Source of the DNA: G963664935 sp963664935
Lineage (GTDB): Bacteria > Pseudomonadota > Gammaproteobacteria > Methylococcales > G963664935
NCBI GenBank assembly: GCA_963664935.2
Contig: CAXXSE010000002.1
Span: 248,001 to 312,000, forward strand
Length of the DNA stretch: 64,000 nt
Direction: 5' to 3'
Below the pieces are notes generated by a model, which saw only the letters and a program-made list of their open reading frames with translations, was not told the origin of the DNA and made no database searches. Positions 8,267-18,717 of the stretch are shown piece after piece. How positions within the stretch are numbered: position 1 is the first letter of the stretch; each line of letters opens with the position of its first letter. Made by a program: the position numbers and the translations under genes.

Positions 8267-10591
8267 TTATTTTTGGATGCCTTTCGATATATGCAACTCT
8301 TTCTTAGATTGCTTATTTAGAAATCCATTAACTTCCGGCATAATTTCAGACATCAACCGCTGAAAACGCTCGGTCTCACCTTTGAGTAACGCTTCGTGCA
8401 CATCGCGATGATATTTCTCATAACGTGGCGCTTTTGCCGGATTTTCTACCGAAGCAAGACTGGCCGCATTATCTAGATCCGTTACCGCAAGCAAAGCACC
8501 GTGTTTATTTATTTCATCATTGAGCGCATCACTCGCTGCTAATATACTCGTTGCGGATCCACGATCATTTTTATCTTTTAAGTGCTGAATTTTCGCTTGC
8601 AATCGTTCCTGGTTGTTTTTTTCCAAAAGATGTCCATACCCATGGATGAACGCTTCCGCGTAGTAGATTTCACCCATGACGGCCCCCTCTTTTTCCACTA
8701 ACTCACGAGCGACTTGCTGTTGCCTCTCGGCTTCTAGAATCGCCGCGTCACTCTCTTCTCCGGTATCCGGATCGATAACACCGTTAATGGTGCGAGCGAT
8801 ACCGACAGCCCGATGCAAAAAATCGATATTAACGTAGAATCCATTCTTTGCTTCATTGACTTCATTGATGGCGTGTTCCAAATTGAGAAAAAGTTTCTCA
8901 TCGGCCAAACCCCTTGATAAAGTACGGCTAGCGCGCACTTCGTCTTGCTCCGTCAAACCCGCCGATACATGGATGATATTATTGATGTCGATCTCAAAAT
9001 CAAGCTGCACCGTCGATCGCTTTTTGTCCGAATCCTGATCCGGTTTTAAGCCCTCTTTTGGGTCATCGAACGCCAACCAAAGATCACCGATCGATTCTTG
9101 ATCATCATTGACCCTATTGTAGAACTTGAAATGAGCCAGCCTTTGTTCGTTACTCATCAGTTTGAAAGTACCTTGGGTTTTGAACGGCAACGGCGTATTT
9201 TTTTCAACCAGCAAGTCACCACTGCCATCTTCCAATTCTAAGTAGTAATCGTGAGAGGTTGTATGAACGATATCTACCACGCCCGTATTCGCCAAATTTT
9301 TCATCAGATCGAAGTCGCAGTTTTCACAGGATTTATCAGACTTAGAAACGTTTTGACCACAGCCGGGACATTCGTAGTAATCGGCCAGGCGATGGGCAAG
9401 AATAGCCGCGCCTTCAGCAATCGCCAACATCGGACGCGGGTGAACAAGGATTTTATCTCTACCAAAAATTTCTTCAATTCGACGAACAATAATAGGAATG
9501 CCCGATGAGCCGCCAACCATGATAACTTTATCGATAAGATCGGGTTCGAAATCAATGCTTTCAACGATTTTCCGCGTTAATTCGACGCACTTATCGACAA
9601 ATGGCTCTAATAGCGCTTCAAAACACGTTCGGCTCAGCTCCACTTCAATATCGACAATATCACCATCTTCGTCTTTGAGTAGACCCAGAATTTCAACAAA
9701 GGCGCTGTCTTGGGCACTGAGTCGAACCTTGGCGGTTTCAACTTTGTTCTTTAAATCGGCGGTGAAGCGATTTTTCTCGGCAGTCGGTAATTGTTCGATT
9801 AACCCCGATAAATCATCGATTTCGTTCTCGAGCTCGGTTTGCCGATACACATAATCTCTGATGATAACATCGATATCATCACCGCCCATCCACATATCAC
9901 CGCCTTTGCCTTGCTCGATAAACCGACCGTCAACAATCGTTAAAATCGAGATATCAAAGGTACCTCCCCCCAAATCAAAAACCAGGATGGTATTTGCTTC
10001 CCCCTCAGCAAGCGTGTCTACGCCAAAAGAAATAGCCGCCGCGGTCGGTTCGGGCAAGAGGCGTTGGACTTTTAATCCGGCCTGCGCCGCTGCGATCCGG
10101 GTGGCGTGTTTTTGCTTATCGTTGAAATAAGCCGGCACAGTCACTACCGCGTATTCCACGGCTTCACCGAGTTCTTTTTTACAATCCTTTTTTATTTTCT
10201 CTAAAATTTTCGAGGAAATTTGCTCCGGCGTATATTCTTTACCATCCAGTAATACCGCAACGCTGTGTAGCGAACCCGATGATAGTGCCAGGATAGTATA
10301 GGGGTAGTGCTTTTCTTTGAGCGCTTTTTGTACGTCTTCATCCTTAAAATGACGTCCCATCAACCGTTTGACGGAAACAATCGTATTTTCCGGATCTTGC
10401 CGCATCCAATCGAGAGCGGGACGACCGACGATGAATTGACTTGACCCGAACAATCCCTTTTTTTTCTGAAAACCGACCACCGAAGGCGTCAAATCGTCAC
10501 CTTCGGCATTCCGGATAATGTCTGTTTCGAGTTTTTTTATTCCAACGACGGAGTTGGTTGTACCTAAATCGATTCCAATGGCTTTAGTCAT
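8267..10591 (-). CDS. Hsp70 (DnaK-like) with an inserted zinc ribbon
   Basis: The product is 774 aa, longer than DnaK (about 640). The ATPase domain is complete: GIDLGTTNSVVGI (phosphate 1), VFDLGGGTFDISIL (phosphate 2) and VGGSSGIPIIVRRIEEIFG (adenosine). At residues 407-425, right after the ATPase domain, comes a zinc ribbon (CPGCG...CENC) where DnaK has its short hydrophobic linker. A beta domain and a long helical C-terminus follow. DnaK's acidic EEVD-like tail is absent. It heads the operon LysM-TPR-J-like-GrpE, so it is a specialised Hsp70, not the housekeeping copy. The start is ATG 10591, and a palindromic element ends about 35 bp upstream, so its promoter may lie in that element. Confidence 0.9.
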   Translation of the reverse strand: MTKAIGIDLGTTNSVVGIKKLETDIIRNAEGDDLTPSVVGFQKKKGLFGSSQFIVGRPALDWMRQDPENTIVSVKRLMGRHFKDEDVQKALKEKHYPYTILALSSGSLHSVAVLLDGKEYTPEQISSKILEKIKKDCKKELGEAVEYAVVTVPAYFNDKQKHATRIAAAQAGLKVQRLLPEPTAAAISFGVDTLAEGEANTILVFDLGGGTFDISILTIVDGRFIEQGKGGDMWMGGDDIDVIIRDYVYRQTELENEIDDLSGLIEQLPTAEKNRFTADLKNKVETAKVRLSAQDSAFVEILGLLKDEDGDIVDIEVELSRTCFEALLEPFVDKCVELTRKIVESIDFEPDLIDKVIMVGGSSGIPIIVRRIEEIFGRDKILVHPRPMLAIAEGAAILAHRLADYYECPGCGQNVSKSDKSCENCDFDLMKNLANTGVVDIVHTTSHDYYLELEDGSGDLLVEKNTPLPFKTQGTFKLMSNEQRLAHFKFYNRVNDDQESIGDLWLAFDDPKEGLKPDQDSDKKRSTVQLDFEIDINNIIHVSAGLTEQDEVRASRTLSRGLADEKLFLNLEHAINEVNEAKNGFYVNIDFLHRAVGIARTINGVIDPDTGEESDAAILEAERQQQVARELVEKEGAVMGEIYYAEAFIHGYGHLLEKNNQERLQAKIQHLKDKNDRGSATSILAASDALNDEINKHGALLAVTDLDNAASLASVENPAKAPRYEKYHRDVHEALLKGETERFQRLMSEIMPEVNGFLNKQSKKELHISKGIQK

Positions 10592-10625
10592 GGTTTAATA
10601 CGGATAAATTTAAGATGAGGTTCCC

Positions 10626-10936
10626 TAGGAGGCTGTCCGAGAATAGAGAGTCTACTGCGGAAAAGTTGGATTTGGCCTGATTTTCCCATTATTTTGATGA
10701 AATACATCCCTATATTTCACACCTGTGGGCCGCTTTCAGCGGTCCAACCCCGCTCCAGGCGGATTTGTCGTTAAATACAGCAAGTATTCGCCTCACTAAT
10801 TTGCCTGGAGAAAATTAGGACCGCGTAGCGACCCCTGCGGGGTGAAATACAAGGAAGTATTTCATCATTTAATGAAAAAATCAGACTCAAACCAGCTTTC
10901 CCTCGCGACGACTTCTATTCTCGGACAGCCTCTTAG
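10626..10936. repeat. MITE-like element B, copy 1 (terminal AGGAGGCTGTCCGAGAATAG)
   Basis: The ends are 22-bp inverted repeats: CTAGGAGGCTGTCCGAGAAT at the left and its complement at 10914-10936. The interior is non-coding, with GC-rich hairpins and a GAAATACATCCCTATATTTC motif. A second copy lies at 46207-46443 and a partial one at 31925-32050. Here it sits between the amidase and Hsp70 genes. The amidase frame runs into its right end, and the Hsp70 start is about 35 bp from its left end. Confidence 0.8.
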
Positions 10937-12339
10937 TCGGCGTCCTCCCCAACCGATCTCGACCCGGCCCAAGACATTTTTCAAAGGCAAGGGCAATCGC
11001 TAACAATCGTTCGTCTTCGCCGTTTCGGGCAATCAGTTGCAGGCCCACGGGCATACCCGCGCGATCCAAGCCCACCGGCATCGTTAACGCACATAATTCC
11101 AGATAATTCACAACACTGGTATTTCGGAGGGACAATAAATTGGCTTTCCGATACTTTGACAACACTTCGATTTCCTTTGTGGTCGGTGGTGTGATGGCAA
11201 CCGTAGGCGTTACCAACACATCGACGGCGTTGAGTCGTTCGTCTATTTGCAAGGAGAGTCTCTTACAAAGCCTAAGCCTATCAAGGTATTCGTAGGCTGA
11301 TAGTGTTGCGGCATCTTCCATTCGCTGAGCGATTTTTTCATCGAGCAAATCGATCCATTCCGGTAGCTCAGATTTCAGAAAAGAATAGAGTTCGGGCGCC
11401 GCCAATCCGCCTTTTTTGAAAATTGGGTAAACTTGCTCCACTTCGGGTAAGGCGAGCGCTTGCAAATGCGCCGCCTGTTTCGTCAATTCGTTCAAGGCAG
11501 TCTTTACACATTCAACAACACCTGGAGAGCAGTCGTCCCAAAACAAACCGATCGCAAATTCCCAACCGGAGTCCTGTAACGTCAAGAGTCCGAAAATCCG
11601 ATAATTTCCGAGACTCAGAGTTTGCGAATGAATCCAAAGCCAGAAACCCAAATACCACGTCCTCAACGGAGCGCGCCAACAGCCCAACCGTATCCAAACT
11701 CGGGCTTAAGGGTACAATGCCTTCAACACTCCACCGTCCGATACTGGTTTTGAATCCCACGTTCCCGGTCATACTGGCCGGAATACGCACCGACCCGGCA
11801 GTGTCCGTTCCAAAAGCCATGAGCGCCGAATCAACGGCCAAGCTGACCCCCGCGCCGCTGGACGACCCACCGGGTACACGATGCTCTTCCCGATCCCAAG
11901 GATTTCGGGGTGTTGTCCAGTGTGGGTTTACGCCTAAACCACCAAAGGCGAATTCTACCGCATGGGTTTTACCGGTTACCACGGCTAATTGGCGTCTAAG
12001 GGTCTTTATTACAGGTCCCTCGCTTTCCCAGCGTTTGGGTAAAGGCTTGGGACTTCCGGCGAAAGTTGGAAAGCCTTTCACGCCGTAAAGGTCTTTTACC
12101 GAGATCGGTAATCCATGGAGTGAACCTCCATCTATTCCAGCTTTTAAGGCGAAATCAGCTACCTTGGCTTGTTGGATTATTTTTTCCTCATCCCAGGTTT
12201 TATATGCATTCAACGAGTGACCTGAGCCCTTATGATTTTCGATAACGGCGAAAACCAAATCTTGAGTTTTGACCTCGCCCGATCTTAAGTCGAGAGCTAG
12301 GTCAGCTAAGGACCTATTAAGAATATTATAAGCGTTCAC
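10887..12339 (-). pseudogene. Amidase-signature hydrolase, frameshifted
   Basis: From ATG 12339 the frame gives the amidase N-terminal half: LPISVKDLYGVKG (catalytic Lys), GGSSSGAGVSLA (the two catalytic serines) and FGTDTAGSVRIPAS. Near 11535 the frame is lost. A one-base change in a TTTGTTTT run moves the rest (WDDCSPGVVECVKTAL to the end) to another frame, which continues to 10887. With the shift repaired, the protein would be about 470 aa, normal for this family. Its last residues (after GRTPTK) are encoded by MITE-like element B. The substrate cannot be told; GatA-like, AtzF-like and general amidases share these motifs. Confidence 0.85.
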
Positions 12340-13330
12340 GGTTGACGGTTTATGAAAGCTGGAGACATGAAGAACCTATGCGTGCTACTTTGAGTTGTAA
12401 ATGGATTACAAATTGTCAGATCGGGATGTGAAAGGGCTGTTTCGAGAGTTAAACCTGAAACCGTGATTTCAATGTGGATAGCAGGGTGCAAGATATTGGT
12501 TTCACGGGGGATCAAAAAAATCTTAGTTTTAGCTACCGATTTGAAAACCGGGATGGATATATTTTTCGGCGCATACAGCTAAAATTAAGCTGTCCTCGTT
12601 TTTGTTTGAAAGGTTTGCTCTAATCAGCTTTTGTAGACTCCGCGCTGTCCCAGCGTTGCGCGTTTTCGCCGCGATCATATTCTAACAGGTTTGCTCATCG
12701 ACTAGCGCGGCTAACCCCTTCCATAGCAACTCCCTACTTTAAACAAGCCTGGGTAACGGGCAAATCCTGGTTGTCACTCTGTGAGATCGGACGGATGGCG
12801 GGGGTTTGTCAGGATATCCGATGTCATAGTTTAGAAACGGTGGTGCTTGTTCACTGCATTCACACAAACATTGGTACCATCTGAAAGGTAGCAAGATGAT
12901 TGAAGTAAAGCACTAAACTTTCAAAGGTGGGTGGTGCCCTTCGGTTTATGCCACCCACTGCGAACCCAGTTATTATCATCCGATGGTATTGATATTGACT
13001 GGGTTGTCGATTTTTGGACGATTGATTTTTGTCTGCTACCGACCCAACCCGGTTATTGAGCGTTAATATCTGACTGCCTGGAATTGCTCCACAGCGGACA
13101 TTCAGGAAATTAGGTTGGATGACCGGTTTTGGCCATGAGCAGCCATTCGATTTACACTTGATGCTATCTGGGTATGCTTACCATGAGTAATCTGCGTGTT
13201 ATCCATATTAGAAGAATGAGGATTGAAGGATAGTCTTTGTTAACTGAAGCTAACAAAAGGTAAGATAGGCGGGTCTAGATAATCGTTTGTTAGCTTATTT
13301 GATAACGGCAATACGGGACCTTAAATAATC
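12340..13330. other. Gene-free 1-kb region
   Basis: No coding frame or RNA gene was recognised. A 75-bp repeat (12452-12526, core GCAAGATATTGGTTTCAC) is shared with 55693-55768. A local hairpin (GGTGGGTGG/CCACCCAC) lies at 12927-12958. Confidence 0.5.
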
Positions 13331-13337
13331 AGAAAGC

Positions 13338-13490
13338 GTGGTTAATTACCTGGTGAATGAATGGGAGTTTGATCGCTCTCGTTTTCAGATGGAAGGCAAT
13401 GGCCCGGATAAGCCGTTGTGCAACGAAAGCAATCCGGCCGCCGAGAATCTTGACCTGGAAGCTTGCCGAACCCTGAATCGCAGTACCCGG
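13338..13490 (+). pseudogene. OmpA-family C-terminal fragment
   Basis: The frame reads YLVNEWEFDRSRFQMEGNGP, then DKP and, further on, CRTLNRSTR. This is the end of an OmpA-like peptidoglycan-binding domain (YL...R...GNG, then NR). The upstream part of the gene is absent, with a stop just before the GTG at 13338. The frame then joins the tail of a RAYT gene. It is only a scrap of a gene. Confidence 0.6.
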
Positions 13491-13491
13491 G

Positions 13492-13560
13492 GAACATCGT
13501 CGTCCTGGAAGGCCAAAGAAACGGAAAGACGCTAAAAAATAAATCTGTCCCCCTTTTTTT
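13492..13560 (+). pseudogene. RAYT tail with its 3' repeat
   Basis: The codons read EHRRPGRPKKRKDAKK and stop at 13540-13542, followed at once by AAATCTGTCCCCCTTTTTTT. The complete RAYT gene at 39293 ends with HRRPGRPK and the same downstream repeat, so this is the last 17 codons of a second, lost RAYT element. Confidence 0.75.
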
Positions 13561-13693
13561 GAGCGGACTGCAACGACTAACAACCATTGTTTTGTCAATG
13601 GGATCGGAGATTCTGACGGGTCCGATCACGAGTCACCAAGACCGCCTAGCACATTGGGAAGGAAAATGTTCCGCAGATGGATCTTGCCGACGA

Positions 13694-14431
13694 TTAGGTC
13701 TTACTTTGTATTCGAAACAGCATTCGTTCAACCGAAATATTTTCGTCGATCCAATCGGCGATAGCATCAACGTTGTTGAAGGGTGCTGTCCCTCTAGGAA
13801 ACGTCTCCACCTCTGGAAGGAAACCATGGATTTCAACATCCGGGAACAGCGACCTGACAGGTGGTTCCACATACGAAGACATTTAACGCATAAACGGGCG
13901 AGTAACTTTATTAAACAATACACCTACCTTCGTTATCCCGTTTGCCCTTAAAAACGTGAGGCAAAGTGTGATACTGTCGATTGCTGCGCCAATTCCGGGT
14001 TGAACAACCAGGAGAACCATGCACTTGCCGAGAGCATTCGCCAAGGTTGCATTCGATAATCCTACGGTACTACCAACGGCTGGATGCCCTACACCATCAA
14101 CGAAAAGAAACTCCTTATCGACTGCGCTTGCGTGAATCGCAGCCAGGATTTTGTCGAGCAGAATGTTCCGCCCTGGCGTCTGTCCATCAAGAAATTCGCG
14201 TGTGAAGCCTTTTGAAAAAATTACCGGTCCGATTTCCGGGCAGGCAATACCGTGTTTTTCACAGAATAAGGTTACCGGCTGTTTTTCAACGCACTGAGTC
14301 ATTGATTTGATATAGGCCAGTTTTTCCGCCGGAACACCGTGTTTGAGGAGCCAGGCCAGCAGACCGAGACATAGACTGCTTTTACCAACTCCGGAGCCTG
14401 TTCCAAGGACATGGATGATTCTTGCGCGCAT
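13694..14431 (-). pseudogene. BioD/CobQ-like P-loop ATPase with in-frame TAA
   Basis: One frame of 246 codons runs from ATG 14431 to 13694 and has a single TAA at 13883-13885. Walker A is GTGSGVGKSS (residues 11-20). FLFVDGVGHPAVGS and VLLVVQPGIGAAIDS follow the order seen in dethiobiotin-synthetase-type ATPases, as does GVLFNKV. After the stop the frame continues SSYVEPPVRSLFPDVEIHGF, the expected C-terminal part. The exact substrate is unknown; it need not be biotin. It lies downstream of hoxX on the same strand, and the hoxX-side gap is about 160 bp. The lesion suggests recent loss. Confidence 0.7.
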
Positions 14432-14591
14432 AGCTCGATCAACAAAAACCTAGTTATGTTTGATCACCAAACACCGACTCTCAACTAAAAATAAGCGTTA
14501 TGGGACAGACCTTCGTGTCAACAGATACCTATCCCATTTTCGACTTATTCCAATACCACCTGTTAGGAATAATGCCTTAAGGCGCATCAGT

Positions 14592-16346
14592 TTAGGCACG
14601 TTGTAATAATAACCTAAGCCGCGCCATGGGCTTTCGATGAATCGCAATATTGGCGGGTGTATCACTACCGGACTCTTTAAAAACAAATTCTCTTCGTGCC
14701 TGATGGTAATCATCACTTCCATAGAAGTTCGAATACATTTGGGCTAATTCGTATTTTCTGTAAGCGGCCAACGGTTTTTCTACCTCAGCAGACCCCCTTG
14801 TTTTTGCCTTATCCGACAAGCGATCCTGTAACACTTTACTATCCAATATGGCTAGGTTGGCCATTTGCCTGGCCTGGGCATAGAAAATGTCATGGTTCTT
14901 ATCCAGAACGTTATCGACAAATCCTATTTGCCATGCTTTTCTAGCACTAATCGGTAAACACTGCTCAGTCAGCTCGGCAGCCATTTCCTGACCGACCCGC
15001 TTGGGTAATAAATAAGTCCAATATTCAGACCCGTGAAGTTCCCCCATATTTTTGTAATGAGGATTAAAGACAACCCCTTCACGCGCATAAATTATATCCG
15101 ATGCCAACGCCATCATCGCTCCGCCTGAGCCTGCATTTCCGGCAACCGCTGAAATGGTTAATTTATCTGGCGTGGTGATTATTTGATAAATCAAATTATC
15201 GATCGTATTGATATTCAGCCAGGATTCATGGGCTGGGTTTTCCGCGTGCTCGATGTGATTAAGATGAATCCCATTGGACCAGGATTCTTCCCCTCCCATC
15301 AATACAATGGCCTTTACCGGTAGTTTTGAAACGTGGCGGTAGATAGTTAACAAGAGTTGGCATTGCTCGGTACACATGCCACCATTATGTAGATGCGAAT
15401 GAATGTAGGCGACATCACCTTTCTGTTCATACCAGATTTCCTGACAAGGCAATTGCCGTCCTGGTTTCGTATAATCGATATCAATAGATTTGATGCTGTT
15501 TGGCAATAAATCCTGTAACATCGACATTAAATCCTTTAACACGAAGGTGGCAGGTAACTTGATTTACTTTTTACCTTTCGCTTTCATGTGACCTATCCAG
15601 ACGGCACCATCGATCGTAGCCCGGCAGATGGCATAGTTTGAGGTAGCGATAATGTTACCCGGGTTACCGGATAACTGATCGGCTTTGTGTGCATTGTATA
15701 AATACACCGACCGGCCGTTGATTTCATCAAGTACACCCGGACTTCCATCGGCTGCATTAATTCGTCTGAGAATTTCGTCGCTGGTATGCTGTTGCCAATC
15801 AATCGCCCGGTTATTCTGCGTCATCAGTGGCCGCAGCTTACCTTTGACATCAGCTTTATTGTAATTCAGCGGTTCCGGTTGGAAATCTGGGGTGTCGATA
15901 TAGGTTAGAGCCTCCCACAAACAGTCGATCGCCGCTTGAGTGACCTCCCGATTAAAAAGACTACTTTTTGTTGCGACGCGCATAGGAAACGTTTTAGCCG
16001 CCCAAATATCGCCTGTATCCATTTCCGCACGCGCTTCCAACAACGTTACGCCCCATTCTGACTCGCCATTCTGAATAGCCCAATCTAACGATGACGGACC
16101 ACGATCGCCTTTAACTCCGGGGTGAACAATGAGACATCTATATTTCTCATACAGTCCTTTAGGAATACGCCGGGTCAGAAAGGGACTAATAATCAAATCC
16201 GGTTTGAATAATGCGACACCCTTTAACAGATGGAGTATATCGCCTTGATGCAATTCGACGGAGACACAATAACCGGCATCGTTCAGTTCGGTGAAAAAGC
16301 GTTGTGTTAATCCGGAAAATGCCGATGAGATTAATAACACACGCAT
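14592..16346 (-). pseudogene. hoxX: HoxX/HypX hydrogenase maturation protein with in-frame TAA
   Basis: The frame of 585 codons from ATG 16346 is broken by one TAA at 15564-15566. The part before it (260 aa) is a formyltransferase-like domain with HPGVKGDRGPSSLDWAI and a C-terminal module. The part after it continues IKLPATFVLKDL, which the family has at the same place, then an enoyl-CoA hydratase-like domain (AGNAGSGGAMMALASD, HYKNMGELHGSEYW). HoxX makes CO from formyl groups for the Fe(CO)(CN)2 site of NiFe hydrogenases under air. No hydrogenase genes lie in the window. The two halves could still be made separately, with ATG 15542 opening the second. Confidence 0.85.
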
Positions 16347-16478
16347 GATTATGGCCTCAATTAAAAATACTCAGAAAACAGGGTTATACCCGCAAAGGGT
16401 TTTATCACAATTTTGTAGGAACGACAAAATTACCCGAATATAGCCTATTACACGAATTATCAAGATAACAGAATCCAG

Positions 16479-16527
16479 GTCACAGATAGGTCACGGATTG
16501 GAAAACTCGTGGCCTAAATTTGCTATA
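16479..16527 (+). promoter_or_regulatory. Promoter with tandem TCACA-type motif
   Basis: GTCACAGATAGGTCAC begins at 16479 and is followed by TTGGAA (16498-16503), an 18-bp spacer and TATAAT (16522-16527). The motif abuts the -35 box, as for an activator that touches RNA polymerase. Close copies lie at 31319, 32308 (minus strand) and 38880. It precedes the TonB receptor gene and, beyond it, the two MalT/SARP-like regulators, which are candidates to bind it. Confidence 0.6.
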
Positions 16528-16587
16528 ATCCTCAACGACACTGAGATCAAACTCAGCAATATATCTGAAACCAATATAAAAAAAGAA

Positions 16588-18628
16588 GTGCGGGATCAGC
16601 TTTATCTATTTCGTACAGTCATTATTATCTGGCTGTTAGCCCATCCTGTGGTGATATCAGCCGAGGAAGAAGACCGGGTCGAGCTTGATACCCTAACGGT
16701 GATAGAAACAGCACAACCACCCCAGATCTTTTTCGACCAACCTAATAGCGTCACCGTCTTGCGGCGGCAAGAAATAGAAGAGCGCGGCTTTACCGAGGTG
16801 CAGGATGTAGTCGATACGGTTCCCAACCTGAATATAATGGATTCCGGGCAAGGTTCCTTTCTTGATGTTGTCGGGATTCGCGGGCTGATTAACACCCCGT
16901 TTTTTAGCGGGCCCTCCACTTTAATTTATGTGGACGATGTCCCGTACGGAGGTACTTTTAGCTACGCCAACCAGATCTTCGGCATCGATTCGGTTGAAGT
17001 GTTTCGCGGGCCCCAGGGCGCATTGTTCGGAAAAAACAGCTATGCCGGCGTAATTAATGTCACCAGCCGGCAACCCAGCGAAGAACCTCACTGGTCGATT
17101 ATCCACCACCGGAGGGAATAATGGTTATTGGGCCGCGGACGGTTACGCCAGCGGCGCATTGATTCCTCACCAACTCTATTTCAGCCTGGGGGGAGCCTAC
17201 GCGCAACGCGAGGGGTTTCTCAACAATACCTTTCTGAATACACGGCCGGACAGCCAGGAACGGACCAGCGGGAGAGCTTCGTTGACCTGGAAACCCGCTT
17301 CGCGTTGGGATATCCGCTTAACGGGCAGCCTAGATGATTTTCGAGATGGCGCGCCGCGCATTGTGCCTGTTAACGATGTCGCCTTTAAAATCCGCTCTGA
17401 TCTCAACGGCAAAACCGGACAAACCATAAACAGCCAGTCGCTGCGCATTGCCTACCAGGGCGATTCTTACGAAGTCCTCTCGATCACCGCCAGGCGTGAC
17501 TGGGAACTCGATCCCCTATTGGTCGATTTTGATTTTACGCCCGACCCCAACCTCTTTGTGTTGTTCCGCGAAGACCAGGAGCTGTGGAGTCAGGAATTCC
17601 GCATTCGCTCGACGGCAACAACAAGCCTATGGGATTGGTCCGCGGGGGTTTTTTACTCAAACAGCCAATTCGACGGCTTTCGCGATTTAAGCGTTTTTGG
17701 TGTCAACGACTTCATCGATTTTCCGCTCGAAGAAGACAACTACGCGCTATTCGGGCGTATCAGCTACGATGGATTAGCGCCGCTACGCGTGCATGCCGGA
17801 TTACGTATCGATTACGTTGAAAAACACTTCAACCGCACTCGCCGGAGCCCGGGGCTCACGGTCGTGCCGATTAAGGAACGCGATGACTATTTTTTCGCCA
17901 GCCAGAATATTGCCGCCGACTATGCTCTAAGCGACCAAAGCTCGTTATACGTCCGCACCGCACTGGCCTTTAAGCCCGGTGGTTTTTCGGCGGGTACCGA
18001 CAATAGCGCATTGGCGAGATTTGACAGCGAACGCACCTGGGCCAGCGAGCTCGGCTTTAAGTGGATCGGTCACAGCGTTCGCGCCGACCTGGCATTGTTC
18101 TATTATCACATCAAAGACTACCAGGTCGAGCGTTTTTTCACACCAGTCGATTTCGTTGTCTTCAACGCGCCCGAAACAAATTCTTACGGCGTCGAACTTG
18201 AGGTGGAAGCCACAATATTGGAAGGCTTAACCGTAGAGTCGGCTTTTGGCTACACCCATATCGAGTTTGAGAAATATCGCGATCCCATTGCCGGGGTTGA
18301 TTATAAAGGCAACCAAGCGCCGTATACGCCGGAATTCAATCTGATGCTGGCAACCCAATACCGGCATGCGCTTGGATACTTCGCCCGCGCCGAGTGGATA
18401 TGGACCGGCGATACTTATTTCGACGATAAAAACACCGAACTATTTCACGAAGACGACTACGCGGTGTTAAACGCGCGTATTGGCTTTGAGCGAAAAGGTA
18501 TCGCGGTATATTTGTTTGGCAACAACCTGACAAACACCGAATACTTTTCCTTCATCAATCCTGGAGCCTTTGCGGGGACGCCGGGTGAACCCCGGACCTA
18601 TGGGCTAAAGCTTAGCTTCCAGTTTTGA
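16588..18628 (+). pseudogene. TonB-dependent outer-membrane receptor, frameshifted
   Basis: The likely start is GTG 16588, which gives a signal peptide (RTVIIIWLLAHPVVISA) and lies 60 bp past a TATAAT box. The plug domain follows: IFFDQPNSVTVLRRQEIEER, VVGIRGLINTPFFSGPSTL, VEVFRGPQGALFGKNSYAG. Near 17085 a one-base shift moves the barrel part (LTGRLSTTGGNNGYW to the final LKLSFQF) to another frame, which ends at 18628 with an aromatic last residue. The repaired length is about 680 aa, normal for siderophore or vitamin receptors. The ligand is unknown. The regulator genes follow on the same strand with 89 bp between. Confidence 0.85.
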
Positions 18629-18717
18629 ATATCCCGCGGGGCCATCGTGAAAGTCATTGTAAAAATTAAACCGGTAGCACACTATCCACCAGAACCGAAT
18701 TCACAGAAAACGTTGAA

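Noticed and set aside
12340..13330. tRNA or small RNA genes in the 1-kb gap
   Set aside because: No T-arm (GTTCGAATC-like) or cloverleaf was found by eye. A covariance-model scan would be decisive.
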